Below, piece after piece: positions 1 to 12,554 of a stretch of 64,000 nucleotides of DNA. The notes beneath the pieces were generated by a model. It made no database searches. It was not told the DNA's origin and worked only from the letters and a program-made list of their open reading frames with translations. Numbering within the stretch: position 1 is the stretch's first letter; each line of letters opens with the position of its first letter. Origin of the DNA: Steromphala cineraria (lineage: Eukaryota; Mollusca; Gastropoda; Trochida; Trochidae); assembly GCA_916613615.1 (NCBI GenBank), contig OU744732.1:45313227-45377226 (forward strand), read 5' to 3'. Made by a program: the position numbers and the translations under genes.

Positions 1-454
1 TGTGTTATGCAATCGATTTTTTTATCTTTCTTAAAAGTTGTCCCTATGAAATTGAAAACTACTGACTGTGAACGACACTCTTTAAACTTTAAGATGGTTT
101 TACTTCTATCAGAACTGCAACAGTAAGTTACAGCTACCTTCTTTTCTAAGGCTGTATCATCTGTTCTTAAATTCTATCGTCGATTTCGTTTGAGTAAAAT
201 TGCAAATACATATGCTTCCATTGTCAAAACTAAACATTAAAGTAATTTGCAAATGTACATTCTTGTTTTGTGATTAAATGCAAATCAAACAGAAAAAGTA
301 ATTTATGAAGTTTCCAATAAATGAAGATAATTTTTCTTTAACATAAATTACAGAATTAAAAGCAAACCTCTTTAATAATATGTTTAGTACTGTTAAACAT
401 TATTAGATTATTTAAATTAAATGTAAAATTTAAATCTTTAAATTTAAAAGTTAC

Positions 455-640
455 AGGTGACACTACGAGTCTATGTTCTGTCTGAAAAGTAGATATAAGT
501 CAGATGTGGGTGTCCGTGTCTACATTCAGCTTCTACTTTAGATAGCTCATGTCTAGTAATCTATTGGCTGTATCATCAATCTTAAACATAGTGCATGTGG
601 GTTGGTAAGCCTCTAGTGGTTAAGTGAAACAAATGACATT
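455..640 (+). repeat. Dispersed repeat family (GTGACAC type), copy 1
   Basis: This segment starts GTGACACTACGAGTC and ends near GCCTCTAGTGGTTAAG. The same ordered landmarks recur at 3957 and 7297: GTGACAC, then (T)CTAGTAATC or CTGGTAATC, then a GTGCATGTGGG core and GGTAAGC. Similarity to the 208-bp array at 4.1-4.9 kb seems to continue weakly to about 800. No terminal inverted repeat, tRNA-like box or coding frame is visible, so the class is unknown; it could be an old SINE, MITE or Helitron-like fragment. Confidence 0.55.
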
Positions 641-1157
641 GGATATACTAGTAAATATATATGTAGCTTCAAATTGAGAAATATCTCCATTATGTCATAT
701 GAAATTACGTGATTATTTTTTATATTGATAAAACATGTACATGTTCATCTAACTTTTGCCATGATAGATATGCCTATATTCATTCTTTTAACACTATGTT
801 TACACTGCTTAACCTGAACTACAACTTAAACATATCATTTCCAAACATTGTCAATATTAACAGCACTGTGTCATCTCCGTGACTAAAACCTAATGACCAC
901 TTTAACCAAACTCTACACAGGCTAGTGTTTCGAATCAATGGACTGATGCTTTGGAGATAATTCGCTAGTTTCCTATTAAACATGTGCATAAACCAACATT
1001 GTTTTGTGTATTAGATTGCTTAAAGTAACATAATCATACTTGCATGCGGTTCGGGATGACATTTAGCTATTGAGAATATAGATACATCACTCTGCAGACA
1101 ATTCTTTCGTCGAAATTTTGATATCACATTTACAATTTTTTATCAACAATAACATAC

Positions 1158-1315
1158 CTATTTCGACGTAAGAGCACAGTACCCCCAGTAAAAAGGGCAT
1201 AGCATTTACCGAACCCGCTTTCAGTGACGTAATAATTATGCTTGTAGGATTTACACCGTGTTTCAACTACCGTAAATTGTGTTCGATGGATATCAACTTT
1301 TGCAGCAACGAACAT
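1158..1315 (-). CDS. Candidate first coding exon, unknown protein
   Basis: Reading leftwards from an ATG at 1315 (context AAGATG, with A at -3), 52 codons stay open and run into a good splice donor, AG|GTATGT, whose intron would begin at 1157. The predicted peptide starts MFVAAKVDIHRTQF and ends near GGTVLLRRN. It has no signal peptide and no family I recognise. The exon lies just downstream (on the minus strand) of a CpG-bearing stretch with an ETS-type site, which is what a housekeeping promoter and 5' UTR would look like. Later exons would lie at 1-1157 or beyond the window; I could not place them. The start codon, open frame and donor agree, but a 61-codon frame can arise by chance in AT-rich DNA. 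The gene call is therefore tentative. Confidence 0.4.
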
Positions 1316-1445
1316 CTTATTCGGAGGAAACGAAAATAAAATCTAGTCGTGCGCGACAAAGACGTTTTTCAAGCGTATATTTAGAAACCGGAAGTTGCGA
1401 GATGGCCACACTTGATTCGTCTTTATGTCGAGTGCCGATTCGGTC
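1316..1445 (-). promoter_or_regulatory. Possible promoter and 5' UTR with ETS-type site
   Basis: This stretch is richer in CpG than its surroundings. It contains CCGGAAGT at 1388-1395, the consensus of ETS/GABP sites common in metazoan housekeeping promoters, followed closely by GAGATGGCC, which is close to a YY1-type motif. It lies directly upstream of the candidate start codon at 1315. No TATA box is evident. The promoter role is inferred from motif and position only. Confidence 0.35.
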
Positions 1446-1944
1446 AATTTGGTAAATTATCTCCTATTTTATGAATTTTGGTCCGATTTTCCCTAGGTTC
1501 GTTGCAAAATTTTGCTAAAAATACAAGGAAAATAGTAAAATTACTTTAAAAAATATTGAACTCTGATAATGTTACTTTAATTGCTTGTTTGGTTCCTTGG
1601 TCAAGTCGTATTGCAGTAGACTTTGAGAGTTAGCTCTACTATGCTGTTTGATAGTTTATGACAAGACTTGGTGACACGAAGCAAAATCACCATCGTTTCA
1701 CATATATATATGTGTAAGTGTTTGAAATTTGTTTTTCTATGAAACAATTTTTTTTTCAAAAAGCATTGACAACTTTTTTAATTAGAAATATTTTTCATAA
1801 ACGATTCTTAGCATCATTTTAAGTCTCCTGTAACAGAAGTTGTTGTATAGTTCCCCTTAGAAAGTTCGGCAACTTTTCTTATACTTATTTCAATGACAAC
1901 AAATGTTTGAAAGATAATTAACTAACAATAAGCAAAAATATATA
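1446..1944. other. No gene recognised
   Basis: AT-rich DNA with homopolymer A/T runs and a short TATA-rich stretch near 1700. I see no open frame, splice-site pair or repeat of note. Confidence 0.5.
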
Positions 1945-2261
1945 CCGTATTCGACGTAATATGCGCCCTCTCCCTATAAGCGCCCCCTGATGGTGCTATT
2001 TACTCAAAAACCATTTAACGCCCCCTCTCCAGGCATATCTTACATGGCAAACTAATGAAATTTTACATAAAAATGGTAAGACTTGATTTCAGTCCTTCTC
2101 TATAATCACGGTAATTGGATTTGTAATTTTCCCAATAAAACTATTTGCAGATCAAGAACATACAAATATTTTAACATTCGACTGATTGATAAAGACATTT
2201 TGATTAGCGCCCCCTCTTTACAATTTGTAACCGCCCAGGGCGCTTAATACGTCGAATACGG
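1945..2261. mobile_element. MITE with TA target duplication (Tc1/mariner-like)
   Basis: The two ends are inverted repeats. The left end reads CCGTATTCGACGTAATATGC and the right end, reverse-complemented, reads CCGTATTCGACGTATTAAGC. The element is about 317 bp and flanked by TA (1943-1944 and 2262-2263), as expected for Tc1/mariner-mobilised elements. The interior has GCGCCCCCT-like blocks near both ends and no coding frame. Incomplete copies in the opposite orientation lie at 40502 and 60817. Confidence 0.85.
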
Positions 2262-2263
2262 TA

Positions 2264-2882
2264 ATCTGAAACACGTTGTTCCACTCTGTTCTTCAAAATA
2301 AACATGTACATCACTCACAAAGCAAGAGAATTCCGTGGCATAATAGTTTAGTGTTTTACAAGCCTCTTAATGATGTAAAGGCTTACAAATAAGACATGAC
2401 AATTGATTGTGGTTTAGAACCCTCATGGTGCACCAAAACATAAGTTGAGGCCTCGGCTGTGATAGAGGAGCTGCGACATTGATCGAGGTTAATAAGCACA
2501 ATTATGGTTGATGCGGCTTCACTGCACGAAATAGAATAATTCATGCTTTTGAACATAATTGTTCCTAGATAAAGACGGATCGTTCAAAGTGTTAAACATG
2601 ACGCACTCTAATTCTGTTGTACTGCACACACAATCAAATACAAGTTATAAGCTCTGGTAACCTACAACTCTTCAATAAATTTCGATAAAATCGCATTTGA
2701 CTACTAGGAAAACGTAATGGGCGTTAAATGTTTGTTACTGAAATGTTGGTGTCAAATTTCGAAAGTAGGAAGTCTCCAATTTCTCATTAATTTGCCAAAA
2801 AATTGTTGTGGTAAGTATATGATAAAAAAAATGAAGTCAGTCACAAAAAACTGCTATAATGAACTGAACTTAAATATAGGTT
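2264..2882. other. No gene recognised
   Basis: AT-rich sequence. I find no splice-flanked frame, tandem repeat or inverted repeat. Confidence 0.45.
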
Positions 2883-3086
2883 TCATTGAATAAATTGTGA
2901 TTGTTGAATGATTTTGCCCGAAACAGGCAACATCTTTCCTGGATCAGATTGCAACGGAATCACATGGACATGATTCAATGTCGTCGTTAGCACATGTACG
3001 AAGGGAACCTTTAGATCAAGATAAAAATACGCGTAAGGTGTCAACAAGAAATTACCGTTTGCAACTTGATTTAAGAATGATGTCAT
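2883..3086 (-). other. Unrecognised 67-codon ORF
   Basis: A minus-strand frame starting at an ATG (MTSFLNQVANGNFL) and ending at a stop. Its composition (PYAYFYLDLKVPF, TLNHVHVIPL) is less low-complexity than most chance frames nearby. There is no signal peptide, known domain, convincing splice site or second copy. A chance ORF is the default explanation. Confidence 0.12.
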
Positions 3087-3956
3087 TATAATATACTATC
3101 AAGTTGTAAATCACTTTTAAGCAAATTTGAAAGAAGTGTTAATTACCTAAAAACGTACTTTCTTGTCAAAATTAGACTGAAAGATCAACCTTGATTTTCT
3201 TCTCCTAAGAATACGTTTCGTTGAAATATAACATGAAATATATCCCAACCCGTGCAATTGGCAACGTCATTTTAAAAATAAAAATGCTACGAACAGTTTT
3301 GTAAAGTTTTTTTGATAGCTGTAAGAGCGTCCGTAACAAAGCTTATTACTTTAACATAAGATAATGCACCTAGTTGTTTTTCCCATTTCCTTATGCATTT
3401 ACCTTGGAAAAATATCAAGTGCAATAAGTAAATGAGACTCAATCATATATTTAGAACAGATTTACAAATGTTTTGGTAAAAAGTAGCAGAAACAGTTATT
3501 TTCACGAAAAGTATTAAAACCAATGATATCAGTAGCCACGGCGGGCATTTACTATGTAACAGTTGTTAACACTTGTACGCCATCTAGCAGTTTAAATGTG
3601 ATGATGTGATAAGTCCACGATTGACAGTTTTATCCCGGGCATATCTGGTAACAGAAGATGAGACTAATGGTGATGATTTCAGACCGTGTGAAATGAAATC
3701 CTGATGTAACATGATAGTATCGTGGAAGCTATACTATTTTGAAACTATCATTCCTAAGTACACGGTTGATATATTCAGATTGTATTTCAGAATGGATATT
3801 CTTGTTCTGCAACTTCATATATAAACCTTTTAAAAATCCATGGTATATTTAAACATAGTTTGCTTTATATGTGTTCCTGATAAAACCCTTTATCGTCAAA
3901 CCACACCATTGGATTATTCAACTTGATATTTAAAACTCCTTGACATAAGGATCTGT
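3087..3956. other. No gene recognised
   Basis: AT-rich intergenic sequence without supported features. Confidence 0.45.
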
Positions 3957-4080
3957 TCCTGGTGACACCATAAGCCTAGGTTTGTCTGGATATAGTACAT
4001 ATATGAGACACTAACGTGGGTGTCTGTCTCCTCACTAAGCTTCTCCTTTGAATACTGCTGTCTGGTAATCTATTGGTTTT
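3957..4080 (+). repeat. Dispersed repeat family (GTGACAC type), copy 2 head
   Basis: Begins GGTGACACCATAAGCC and runs through GTGGGTGTCTGTCTCC and CTGGTAATCTATTGG, matching copy 1 in the same order. It leads straight into the tandem array that amplifies the 3' part of the same element. Confidence 0.55.
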
Positions 4081-4905
4081 ATTTTCAATCTGAAACATTG
4101 TGCATGTGGGCTGGTAAGCCTCTAGTGGCTAAGTTGAAGTTGTATTTTAATACATCTCGATTATGTCACATTATTTTTTTTTCATTTTAATAACACAAAA
4201 ATTTATTCTACATGTATATCGCGGTATTGTCATAAACACTATGATTATCTTAATTCAGATTAATATCATATTAATTGAGTGCAATCTGAAACATAGTGCA
4301 CGTGGGCTGGTAAGCCTCTAGTGGCTAAGTTAAACTTGTGGTGCTGTTGTTGTTTGAATACATCTCGATATTGTCATATCATTTATTTTTTAATTTTTGT
4401 AACACAAAATTTATTCTACATGTATATCGCGCAATTGTCATAAAAACTATGATTATCTTAATTCAGATTAATATCATATTAATTGAGTGCAATCTGAAAC
4501 ATAGTGCATATGGGCTGGTAAGCCTCTAGTGGCTAAGTTAAACTAGTAGTGATGGTGTGGTTTGAATACATCTCGATTATGTCATATCATTTATTTTTGA
4601 TTTTTTGCAACACAGCATTTATTCTACATGTATATCTCGATATTGTCATAAACAATATAATTATATTCATTCAGATTAATTATATGTTAATTGAGTTCAA
4701 TCTGAAACATAATGCACGTGGGCTTGTTAGGCTCTAGTGGCTAAGGTAAACTTGTTGTGCTGGTGTATCTTGAATACATCTCGATAATGTCATACACTAA
4801 GTTATAATATTTTTCATTTTTGTGACTTATCATTTATTCTACATGTATATCTCTCTTTTTTCATAAACACTAAAATCATATTTATTCAGGTTAGTAATAT
4901 GTTAC
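4081..4905 (+). repeat. 208-bp tandem array, about four units
   Basis: The landmark GTGGGCTGGTAAGCCTCTAG recurs at about 4107, 4303, 4511 (as ATGGGCTGG) and 4719. The spacing is 196 bp once and 208 bp twice. Each unit continues with AATACATCTCGAT, TTATTCTACATGTATATC and a TTCAGATTAAT block. Two short plus-strand frames (4338-4529 and 4549-4737) resemble each other only because they read successive units; I do not treat them as genes. Confidence 0.85.
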
Positions 4906-4919
4906 ATGTGTTACATTGA

Positions 4920-7296
4920 CAACAAGATTATCAAGTCGTTGATCCTCAAGCGAGGCTATCGACATTTGTCCATTTTCGAATTTCTTAAATTTAAGTATTT
5001 TCAAATCATTTATATCTGTACTATAAAGAATGATATATAATTTTGAATTAATTTTAAAAGTAATACCACTTGGGATGCGTATACACGAAGATGTGATAAA
5101 TCAATGTACATAGGTAAAGCACTTGTATCAACCTATTGCAGCGCCATAATCAACAATAGCTTGTATATCAACTTGATGGAGTGATCTTTTGCGTATTTCC
5201 GTTCATTACTTTAGCAACTATGATCGACATAAAATGTATTTTGTCTTGGTTTAATGAATTGTAAAATGATGGGTAACAGTCTGGAAAAAACATATATATA
5301 GTACCGAATGTATCGATATTTCGGAATAAATTATTAAGTACATTTTGATATAGGCATCAAAGTTTCAAAAATGAATAAGTACCTTCATGTACATGTAAAT
5401 AGTCGATTTTCTTTCATCTCTGATGTAACCATTTCGGAAGTGATATTTCGTAAAAGGTTTTCTGAAGAGGATTTACGAGAAAAATGTCAACGAATCAAAC
5501 AGAACTGATATTTACTTCAGATACGACGATAAAGCAAAAATGGAACCCACTTAATAGCCCATTACTTACCTCGAGAAAACTTTTCTTTCTTTTGATGAAT
5601 TCGTCTTGGCACTTATCTTCACAGCTGATAATTTCACATCGATAACGATTTTAGATTGATATAATTATCAAATTGAAATTGAAATTGACACGTTTAAAAG
5701 AATTCACAGAAAGAAAAGTCTTTGTTGTACCGAGGTTTTTTAGTAAAATTATTAGATGATATGTACATATTATACTCACATAACGTGAAACCACTTTATC
5801 AAAAGTAAATATTAACAACGCAAAAGTGTTGTTCAACGGAGTTCATGCAAACTTCTAAAATATCTCGCATCACAAATTAATATTATTCCATAATTTCTGA
5901 TTTAATGCTCGTAATGCACATTGAAATAAATATTTGTACTCTTAAAATTGCATAGAACATACCTTTGAAATTGTAACAAATGCATTCAAAAGAAATATCA
6001 ATGTGTATTGATATCAACAGTATTAACAATCAACAGTGACGTATACTGTTTTTAAAGTAACAAATTAAATCTTCTTTAAAAATATCTAAAGACCCTTTTA
6101 ATATCACATACTTTCTTACCAACACTTCGAAACAGTTATTTTTACGATTTGTTAGTAAGTGTTTAGAACTCCCACTAAAACAAACTACACAGACTACATT
6201 TAAATGACAAGAATAACCGATTTAATTATTTTAAATAAGTTTAAATATGAAAACACTTTGTGCCATCATGTATTCACATTACTTACGAACACTAACAGAT
6301 CAGGGGATACATCTCCATTTAACAAGTCTTTTCAGTGAAGAATAGACTCTCAGATTAGCCAGGACATATGTTATGGTTGAGTTCTCCCTGTCACGTCATA
6401 ATCGTCGGATAGTGCTTCCGGTAACTGATAAGACGTCACATTGTGTAGTTTTAATAAGGTTAATGTCCCATACGACTATAGCAAAACTAATAAAGAAGTT
6501 GTCGGCTTTGAAAGAGGTATAAGATTATTGAAGATATGTCGCTCAAAGTGAAATATAGGACAGTAGAACACTAAAGGGACGGTTTTGGTCAGGATATGGG
6601 AAAATCCAACCTCACTTTTAAAAGTTCATTCAACTATACATTAATCAAGTTGAAGATCAGCGTTTCGCTTTGTTGCACCATATATTAACTTGAATATCTC
6701 AGTGTTTATTCATACTGAAAAGATCAAAGGCTAAAAGTACTCAACTAAACTATAGTTTTTACATACATGTAAACATATATGCATATTACAGAGATAATAC
6801 ACGACATCTTTAGAATATTACATAGTGGATGAAGATTAAGTGAAGATTAGTGAAGATTTTGTAACAATGTTTTATTTGATCGTATTATTGATTTTTTTTC
6901 TATACAAAATAACTTCAGAAAGTGTGACGACAAACTATTAGCTGTCATTATGGCCTTTCCTGTACTTGAATTACAAAATATAATAATATGTTAAAATTAT
7001 GATTAAACTTAGATGTATCATATGTTTTAATTTGAAATAGTTATTTAATGACATTACATATAAGCTTCTCGGTGATAACGGAATCTGCCTTAATGATTTT
7101 GTGGGGGTTCTAGTCTAAGAGACAAATCTGTAATATGCTATTAACTTAACCATGATATATTTTGATATAATTTCCCACAATATATTCTTGATAACACAGA
7201 AAACTATAATCCAAGACAAAGACTTTTAGCAATGAAGTACACCATCCACTCAGATCATTCTTGCAATTAGCATCACATCCACGCTAAAATCTGTTC
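4920..7296. other. No gene recognised
   Basis: AT-rich sequence with only short open frames of low-complexity composition (such as minus-strand 5651-5836). A more CpG-containing stretch lies near 6370-6450, but no start codon plus donor pair could be supported there. Confidence 0.45.
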
Positions 7297-7480
7297 AGGT
7301 GACACCACTAGTCTCAGTGCTATCTTGAAAGTGTATCAATCTCAAACACTAGAGGTGGTAGCCATCGATGGACTAATCTTAAACCTAAAATCCATCACGT
7401 CTAGTAATCCACGGGGCTTAACTTTCAATCTAGACGATAGTGCATGTGGGCTGGTAAGCTTCCCGTCTTTAAGTGATGAT
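7297..7480 (+). repeat. Dispersed repeat family (GTGACAC type), copy 3
   Basis: Starts GGTGACACCACTAGTCTCAG and contains GTCTAGTAATCCACGGGG and GTGCATGTGGGCTGGTAAGC, the family landmarks in the same order. A 97-codon frame (7325-7618) crosses it but follows the repeat rather than any protein family I know. Confidence 0.5.
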
Positions 7481-7620
7481 AATGGCATTGTAACACCATT
7501 TAGTTTCTTAACACTGTACTTTGATGATATATCGACAAAGACAAAGAAGCATAATGATCTTATTGATACTTTTATGTTGTTATTTAATATCTCGGGTATT
7601 TCAGATGTAAAATCATGATT

Positions 7621-8147
7621 TAAATATTCATTCCAATAATATGGAAATGAAGCTCAACCTGAATTTTATTAAATGTATATTACTCAATTATTGTATTTAA
7701 AAATATATCATGATAACCTCAATTTTCCAAGGCAAAGTTAAATTAAAATGACAGTATTTATCATATATGACACCAGTTAAATTATTTTTCTTAAACAATC
7801 CAGGGATTGTGAAACATACTTACATTCCCCTATCCCAAATCGCCACTACAATAGTTTGTATATTGAATCAAAAGACGGATTTCTAAGAGGCTTATTGTCA
7901 ATGTCTATGTCATATATGTGAATTCGACCATAGATCTTGTGTTTCAGGGTCTAATTGAATCGTTAATGGACTGTCTGTCTGGTTCCGTAGTCAAATGGTT
8001 AGAAGATAATGAGAAGTTGAGATGCGACAGTTCATTTAAATGTTCAGTTATTGGAATGATAATATATTCAGAATTGAATACCCTTTTCGTTTTTGAGTAG
8101 GAAATACAATCCAGACACAATTGACAAGATTGTTTTTAACTGGCTCT
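7621..8147. other. No gene recognised
   Basis: AT-rich sequence. A 60-codon plus-strand frame at 7918-8100 has no recognisable domain or splice context and is probably chance. Confidence 0.4.
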
Positions 8148-8520
8148 ATTAACATAATAATAACATTATAATATTAATCATGTTTCTGTCTATGAACATT
8201 AATGTCATATATGTTTTAACATTTATTTTCTAAAAAAGTCCAACATTCTGCAAATAATATCAGAAGGATAAAATGTCACTTTAACGAAAATAGCCCTCGC
8301 TCACCAAGACACAGTTTACAAGGATATTTTAACTAAGTATATTAACATAATAATAACATTATTATATGAATCATTTACTCTGTCTATAAACATTTACGTC
8401 ATATATTTTTAACATGTATTTCCTGAAAAAAATCCATAATGCTGCGTACGAATTCCGCAAATAAGATCCAAAGGATAAAATGTCACTGTAACGAAACCAG
8501 CTATAGCTAATAAGCCGTCT
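8148..8520 (+). repeat. Tandem duplication, about 193-bp period, two units
   Basis: ATTAACATAATAATAACATT occurs at 8148 and again at 8341. After each come CTGTCTAT, ACGTCATATAT or ATGTCATATAT, a TTCTGCAAATAA-like block, AGGATAAAATGTCACT and TAACGAAA. The units are diverged, so the duplication is not recent. Confidence 0.75.
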
Positions 8521-8544
8521 TGCGCTCAGAGTAGCAACATTTAA

Positions 8545-8864
8545 AGGGGCAGTATCACGTATTTTTCAAAATTTACATTTTCAATTTTTTCACTGATATT
8601 TGTACGTTAATACTAAATGTTTTATTTTGATAGTGTCAAAATTTTCATTACACAAACCAATCATCCATAATCAGAGAACAAATCATAAAGATTCTCATAA
8701 AGTTCATTGGCGGCCATATTTGTGAGAACACCTTCAATCTATTATTTGTATGAAAAATGAATCGCATTGTTGAACTTGACATCATATATTTAATTACTGC
8801 TTCATTAAATATAAATCTATTGTCTTTAAATTGGAGTCACTTATTATTATTTGCGACTGTCCCT
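8545..8864. mobile_element. TTAA-flanked MITE (piggyBac-like), copy 1
   Basis: The element starts AGGGGCAGTATCACG and ends CGACTGTCCCT, so the termini are short inverted repeats (AGGGGCAGT / AGGGACAGT). It is flanked on both sides by TTAA (8541-8544 and 8865-8868), the duplicated target of piggyBac-type transposases. It is about 320 bp with no coding capacity. An internal TTCATTGGCGGCCAT block is shared, in opposite orientation, with the copy at 24094, which shows they are one family. Confidence 0.8.
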
Positions 8865-9108
8865 TTAAAATAGTTCTGATTCACATGTCCTCAGGAGCTT
8901 GTTTTGAGTCCTTTGTTTTGGCCTCCGTCCTCATCTTGTGCTAATTTAATGAGACCTTGAACTGGTTTTGGGGAGATACCTAATTGGTAACATGAACTGA
9001 AATCAAACGCTTCATTTTAACGAAGTTAGTCGAGTTCAAGGAGCGGTCAGTAACCACTTGTCTCATTAGAGGCAACCTTTAATTAGCTGAATGTAATGAA
9101 TCAGCAAG

Positions 9109-9252
9109 GTCCTGTTAAATCAATGACTACAATTCATATGATTGAAAAACAACAATTTGGCCTGTTAAATCTCTGACTACCATTCATATGAATGAAAAAC
9201 AACAGTTGGTCCTGTTAAATCTATGACTACCATTCATATGAAAACAACAGTT
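9109..9252 (+). repeat. 50-bp minisatellite, three units
   Basis: CCTGTTAAAT recurs at 9111, 9161 and 9211, exactly 50 bp apart. Each is followed by TGACTACNATTCATATG and, in most units, GAAAAACAACA. The third unit is shortened. Confidence 0.85.
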
Positions 9253-9540
9253 GTGTTCATATGTGTATATCTATAGACTTGGTTTGTTCATAATTAAAGG
9301 TTGAAATATAACTTTTGTATTATACATCTGTATGTATAGATGTTTGTATAATATACCCACGTTAATTGAGATTGAATGCATAATATAAAACCCTACCAAT
9401 TATGAATGTCAATGCATAAAGTTTGTGCAAAAGATGTTGCAACTGTTACCATTTCTCAAATACATGGTTCAAAATCATACGAAGTCTAAATATTGTTTCG
9501 TGATTAAAGGTTTGTTGACAACAGTTCATGCTGTTGCTAA

Positions 9541-9591
9541 AACTTTTTTTTTTTATTTTTTTTTATTTTTTATTTTTATTTCTTTTCAACA
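9541..9591 (+). repeat. T-rich tract ending in CAACAG
   Basis: About 50 bases of nearly pure T ending TTTTCAACAG. It has the form of a strong plus-strand splice acceptor, but the sequence after it reaches stops within a few codons. It could equally be the poly(A) tail of an old minus-strand insertion. Confidence 0.35.
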
Positions 9592-9613
9592 GGTACAATT
9601 TTTACAAAAATAG

Positions 9614-11219
9614 GCGTATAATTGTTCAACACACAATTCAAATGTGACTAATATAACAATATAAACTATAATATTGGGTTGCTAAAACTTATTATTCATA
9701 AGCATAAAATGTGTTTCGCCCTGTTCATTATCTCGAAAGAATCATCCAAATTGATACCAATTTTAGTTTTAATTGAAAAGGGAATTATAAGGACCGAGGT
9801 TAATCATTAATAGGAAACCTTTCACAAGAAGAGGGCAATTACTGAGGTGAGTTCAAGGTCTTGTTCATGTCCTGGTTTCAAGACGTTCGGTTAATAACAG
9901 GCAGACTCATTACGTAGGGGATACTTTTCAGTTATTTGCAACAGTCATTATCGTAATGCGAAGTTCAAAGAGAAGAATTGAAGGGATTGGGCTATAAATT
10001 CATTAAAAAAGATTACAAAATCTGGTTTAGTACAAGGATACTCATACTTTTTCAAAGAAAACTGAGGAAAGAAATAATTGGTATTTAACAGAATTGCAAA
10101 AAGACACCTTCAAGATTCCAAAGAACTTTGCATTTTAATCTGCACAATTTACATATAGAAACCCATTACCGTAGTTACCATCATTTAACATTTTGAGTTA
10201 ACCAAAGTCAGGAAGGTATTTGTGTGACAGGACCCATGGCGACAGATAAAATATGTTTCATATAATTTTAATAAATGTTCATTTATACCGCAAGCTAACT
10301 TATTTATTATGTAAGGTCAAAGAAATGACAAAAGCATTGCCCTAAACGACTAATTTTCGAAACAACAGTAAGAATATCCCCTTTGGCATACAAGTTTATC
10401 GCTCTTTAATAGCATCTGAAAAGAAATTGCATTATTGATTTGCTCACTGAATAATCTTCTTATCTTAGAATCGATAACGCTTTTTAAGTGGTTCAATGAA
10501 GATGAAGATTAACAGATGTTGTATTGAAGTAATCAGGGATATAATAATCAGACAATGCAAGATAAAGAGAACTGTTATATACTAATTGTTTTAGTTGAAA
10601 GAAGTAATGGGAATTTCCTTTTGGAAACGAGATTCTCATTCAGATCGTTTTTATCATAGATATTGATTGTTTTGCACAATGTGATCTGTTCAACTGATAA
10701 GGCAATTTATTCTACGATAAGATCAAAATTGTTTGAACCATAGAGAGTTTATCTCAAACACAATCATCAAGATTTAAGGAAGTAGTTCACGAAACCATGA
10801 TGTTTGTGTGTCAAAGGCATGCATATTTTTAAAACGTCTAAATCATCTGCTACATGCATTTTTGATTTGCGGACCATTTAATGTGCCATGAATTATGCAC
10901 GATTTACTTAATCTTAATTCAATATGTAACACACCCTTAGTGGGAGGCTTGGTTTAAGGTAATTTTGAGTGTCATATTGGTGTATATTGATTTATCATTT
11001 GACACATTTCAAATCATGCATGATGTTTAAAGTAAGCAAAAGATCATCAGACAAAAATTATTATATAAAGATATATATACTACTCTTTCCCCATACCATG
11101 CCAAACTCACTTATAAATATTTCACAAAGAAAATTATCATTAAGAACACATCATTAGGAGTTGATGACATGATATCGATTGTCAATTTCACCCGCATCAT
11201 TATACATACATAGAAAACA
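9614..11219. other. No gene recognised
   Basis: AT-rich intergenic or intronic sequence. A 62-codon frame at 10969-11157 is low-complexity and unsupported. Confidence 0.45.
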
Positions 11220-11420
11220 ATGGTAAGTATCAGATTAAGACAGGCATCAAAGAAGTCTATTACCGTCATTATATTGTTAATTACATGGGTGTCTACATTT
11301 CACATCCTCATTGAACTTTTCATTCCGGCGGCTGTGTACAACGCAGCAGTCTACTGGTCTGTGTCTGAATCCATCAAAGAATTATTTAAAAAATCCAGTT
11401 CATTCCCTTTGAAAGACTAG
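11220..11420 (+). CDS. Small ORF with type II membrane-anchor-like N-terminus
   Basis: This 66-codon frame starts at an ATG with A at -3. It has a basic N-terminus (SIRLRQASKK), one hydrophobic segment at residues 14-36 (around ITVIILLITWVSTFHIL), and a polar tail ending in a stop. That is the look of a signal anchor as found at the start of Golgi glycosyltransferases or sulfotransferases, but no catalytic domain follows, so no function is assigned. The ATG is directly followed by GTAAGT, a consensus splice donor. The same bases could therefore end an upstream exon instead of starting a protein. No second copy exists in the window. I rate it as possible only. Confidence 0.22.
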   Translation: MVSIRLRQASKKSITVIILLITWVSTFHILIELFIPAAVYNAAVYWSVSESIKELFKKSSSFPLKD

Positions 11421-12554
11421 AGTTCAGTTCATCAATCAGTTAATTGAAAAGAAAGTTAAGCTCACGTAAACACATAACAAATAATTGACATTCTTTTTTC
11501 AATATTTGTTCTCGTCGACCTCAATGTACAAAGTTTCATGTTTTTATTTTCAAACCAATCTTGAAGAAGAATATCTTTTAGAAAAGTTCCTTAACAGTTA
11601 TGACGTAGTTTATTGTGCAGGAACCTGTACTTGCATATGAATGAAATGGGTAAAATGCATACCATGTTAGATCATTATTCTCTGTTGTATTAACCTTGAT
11701 GTGACATTCTTATGGTAAACAAACATTTGGTTCATTACTTTTGAAATAGGTGTAAATATTATGCAATTTGGTCTTCGCTTAAGTTCGACTCATGCTTTCC
11801 TCAATACATCATCCGAAATAATGACGACAGATAAATGTTTTTTCATGAAACCGTTGATTCATTTTTTTAAATGTTCTCTATAAAAATTCCTACAGTATGA
11901 CGTCCTATCGTGATAAAAAGCAAGAAAATATCTAAAGTTACTAATACTACCTAAGCTTATAAGTGAAAAGGGAAGTATTAAATTGACTTTAAGCGATATC
12001 TAGCTAATGATACGTGTTAGTTGTATGCATTATTAGGGATGCTTCAACAAACAGATAGCATCTGTCCCGACTACCGTTGAAGACACTTCTATCCTATGAC
12101 ATTCTCTTCATTTTCACAGGATGGCCATAGCATTAAAGAGACGGTACTATTAGGGTGCCTTGTTAGAAACGATATGATCATGCTAAGCTCTCTTGCCTAC
12201 TTCTGATGGTATTTTGTACGGCATTTTGTATTCTATCAAATACTTATCTTCTTAATTATTTACCATACGAGGAAGTAAGATTGAAGCATTATGATGGAAC
12301 GGCATTTAATTGCATATGGCTATGGAATAGTTTTATTCTTTTGTATTTTTGATGAATTTGATCATAATGAGAAACGTAAATGGCTAAAATGAGATTTTTC
12401 CTAATAGTGTTTGGAAAAAAACCTAGGTGTGCTTTTGTTTCTTTGAAAAAATAGAACAGGTAGCTAACTATTTCATCAACTTTTGGCAGATCATGATGTT
12501 CAATGATATTTTAAGGCATTTTTTGTGTCATTGAAATATCTGTGGACAAGAATC

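Noticed and set aside
4338..4737. Two adjacent similar small proteins (63 and 62 codons)
   Set aside because: They are the same frame read in successive 208-bp tandem units.
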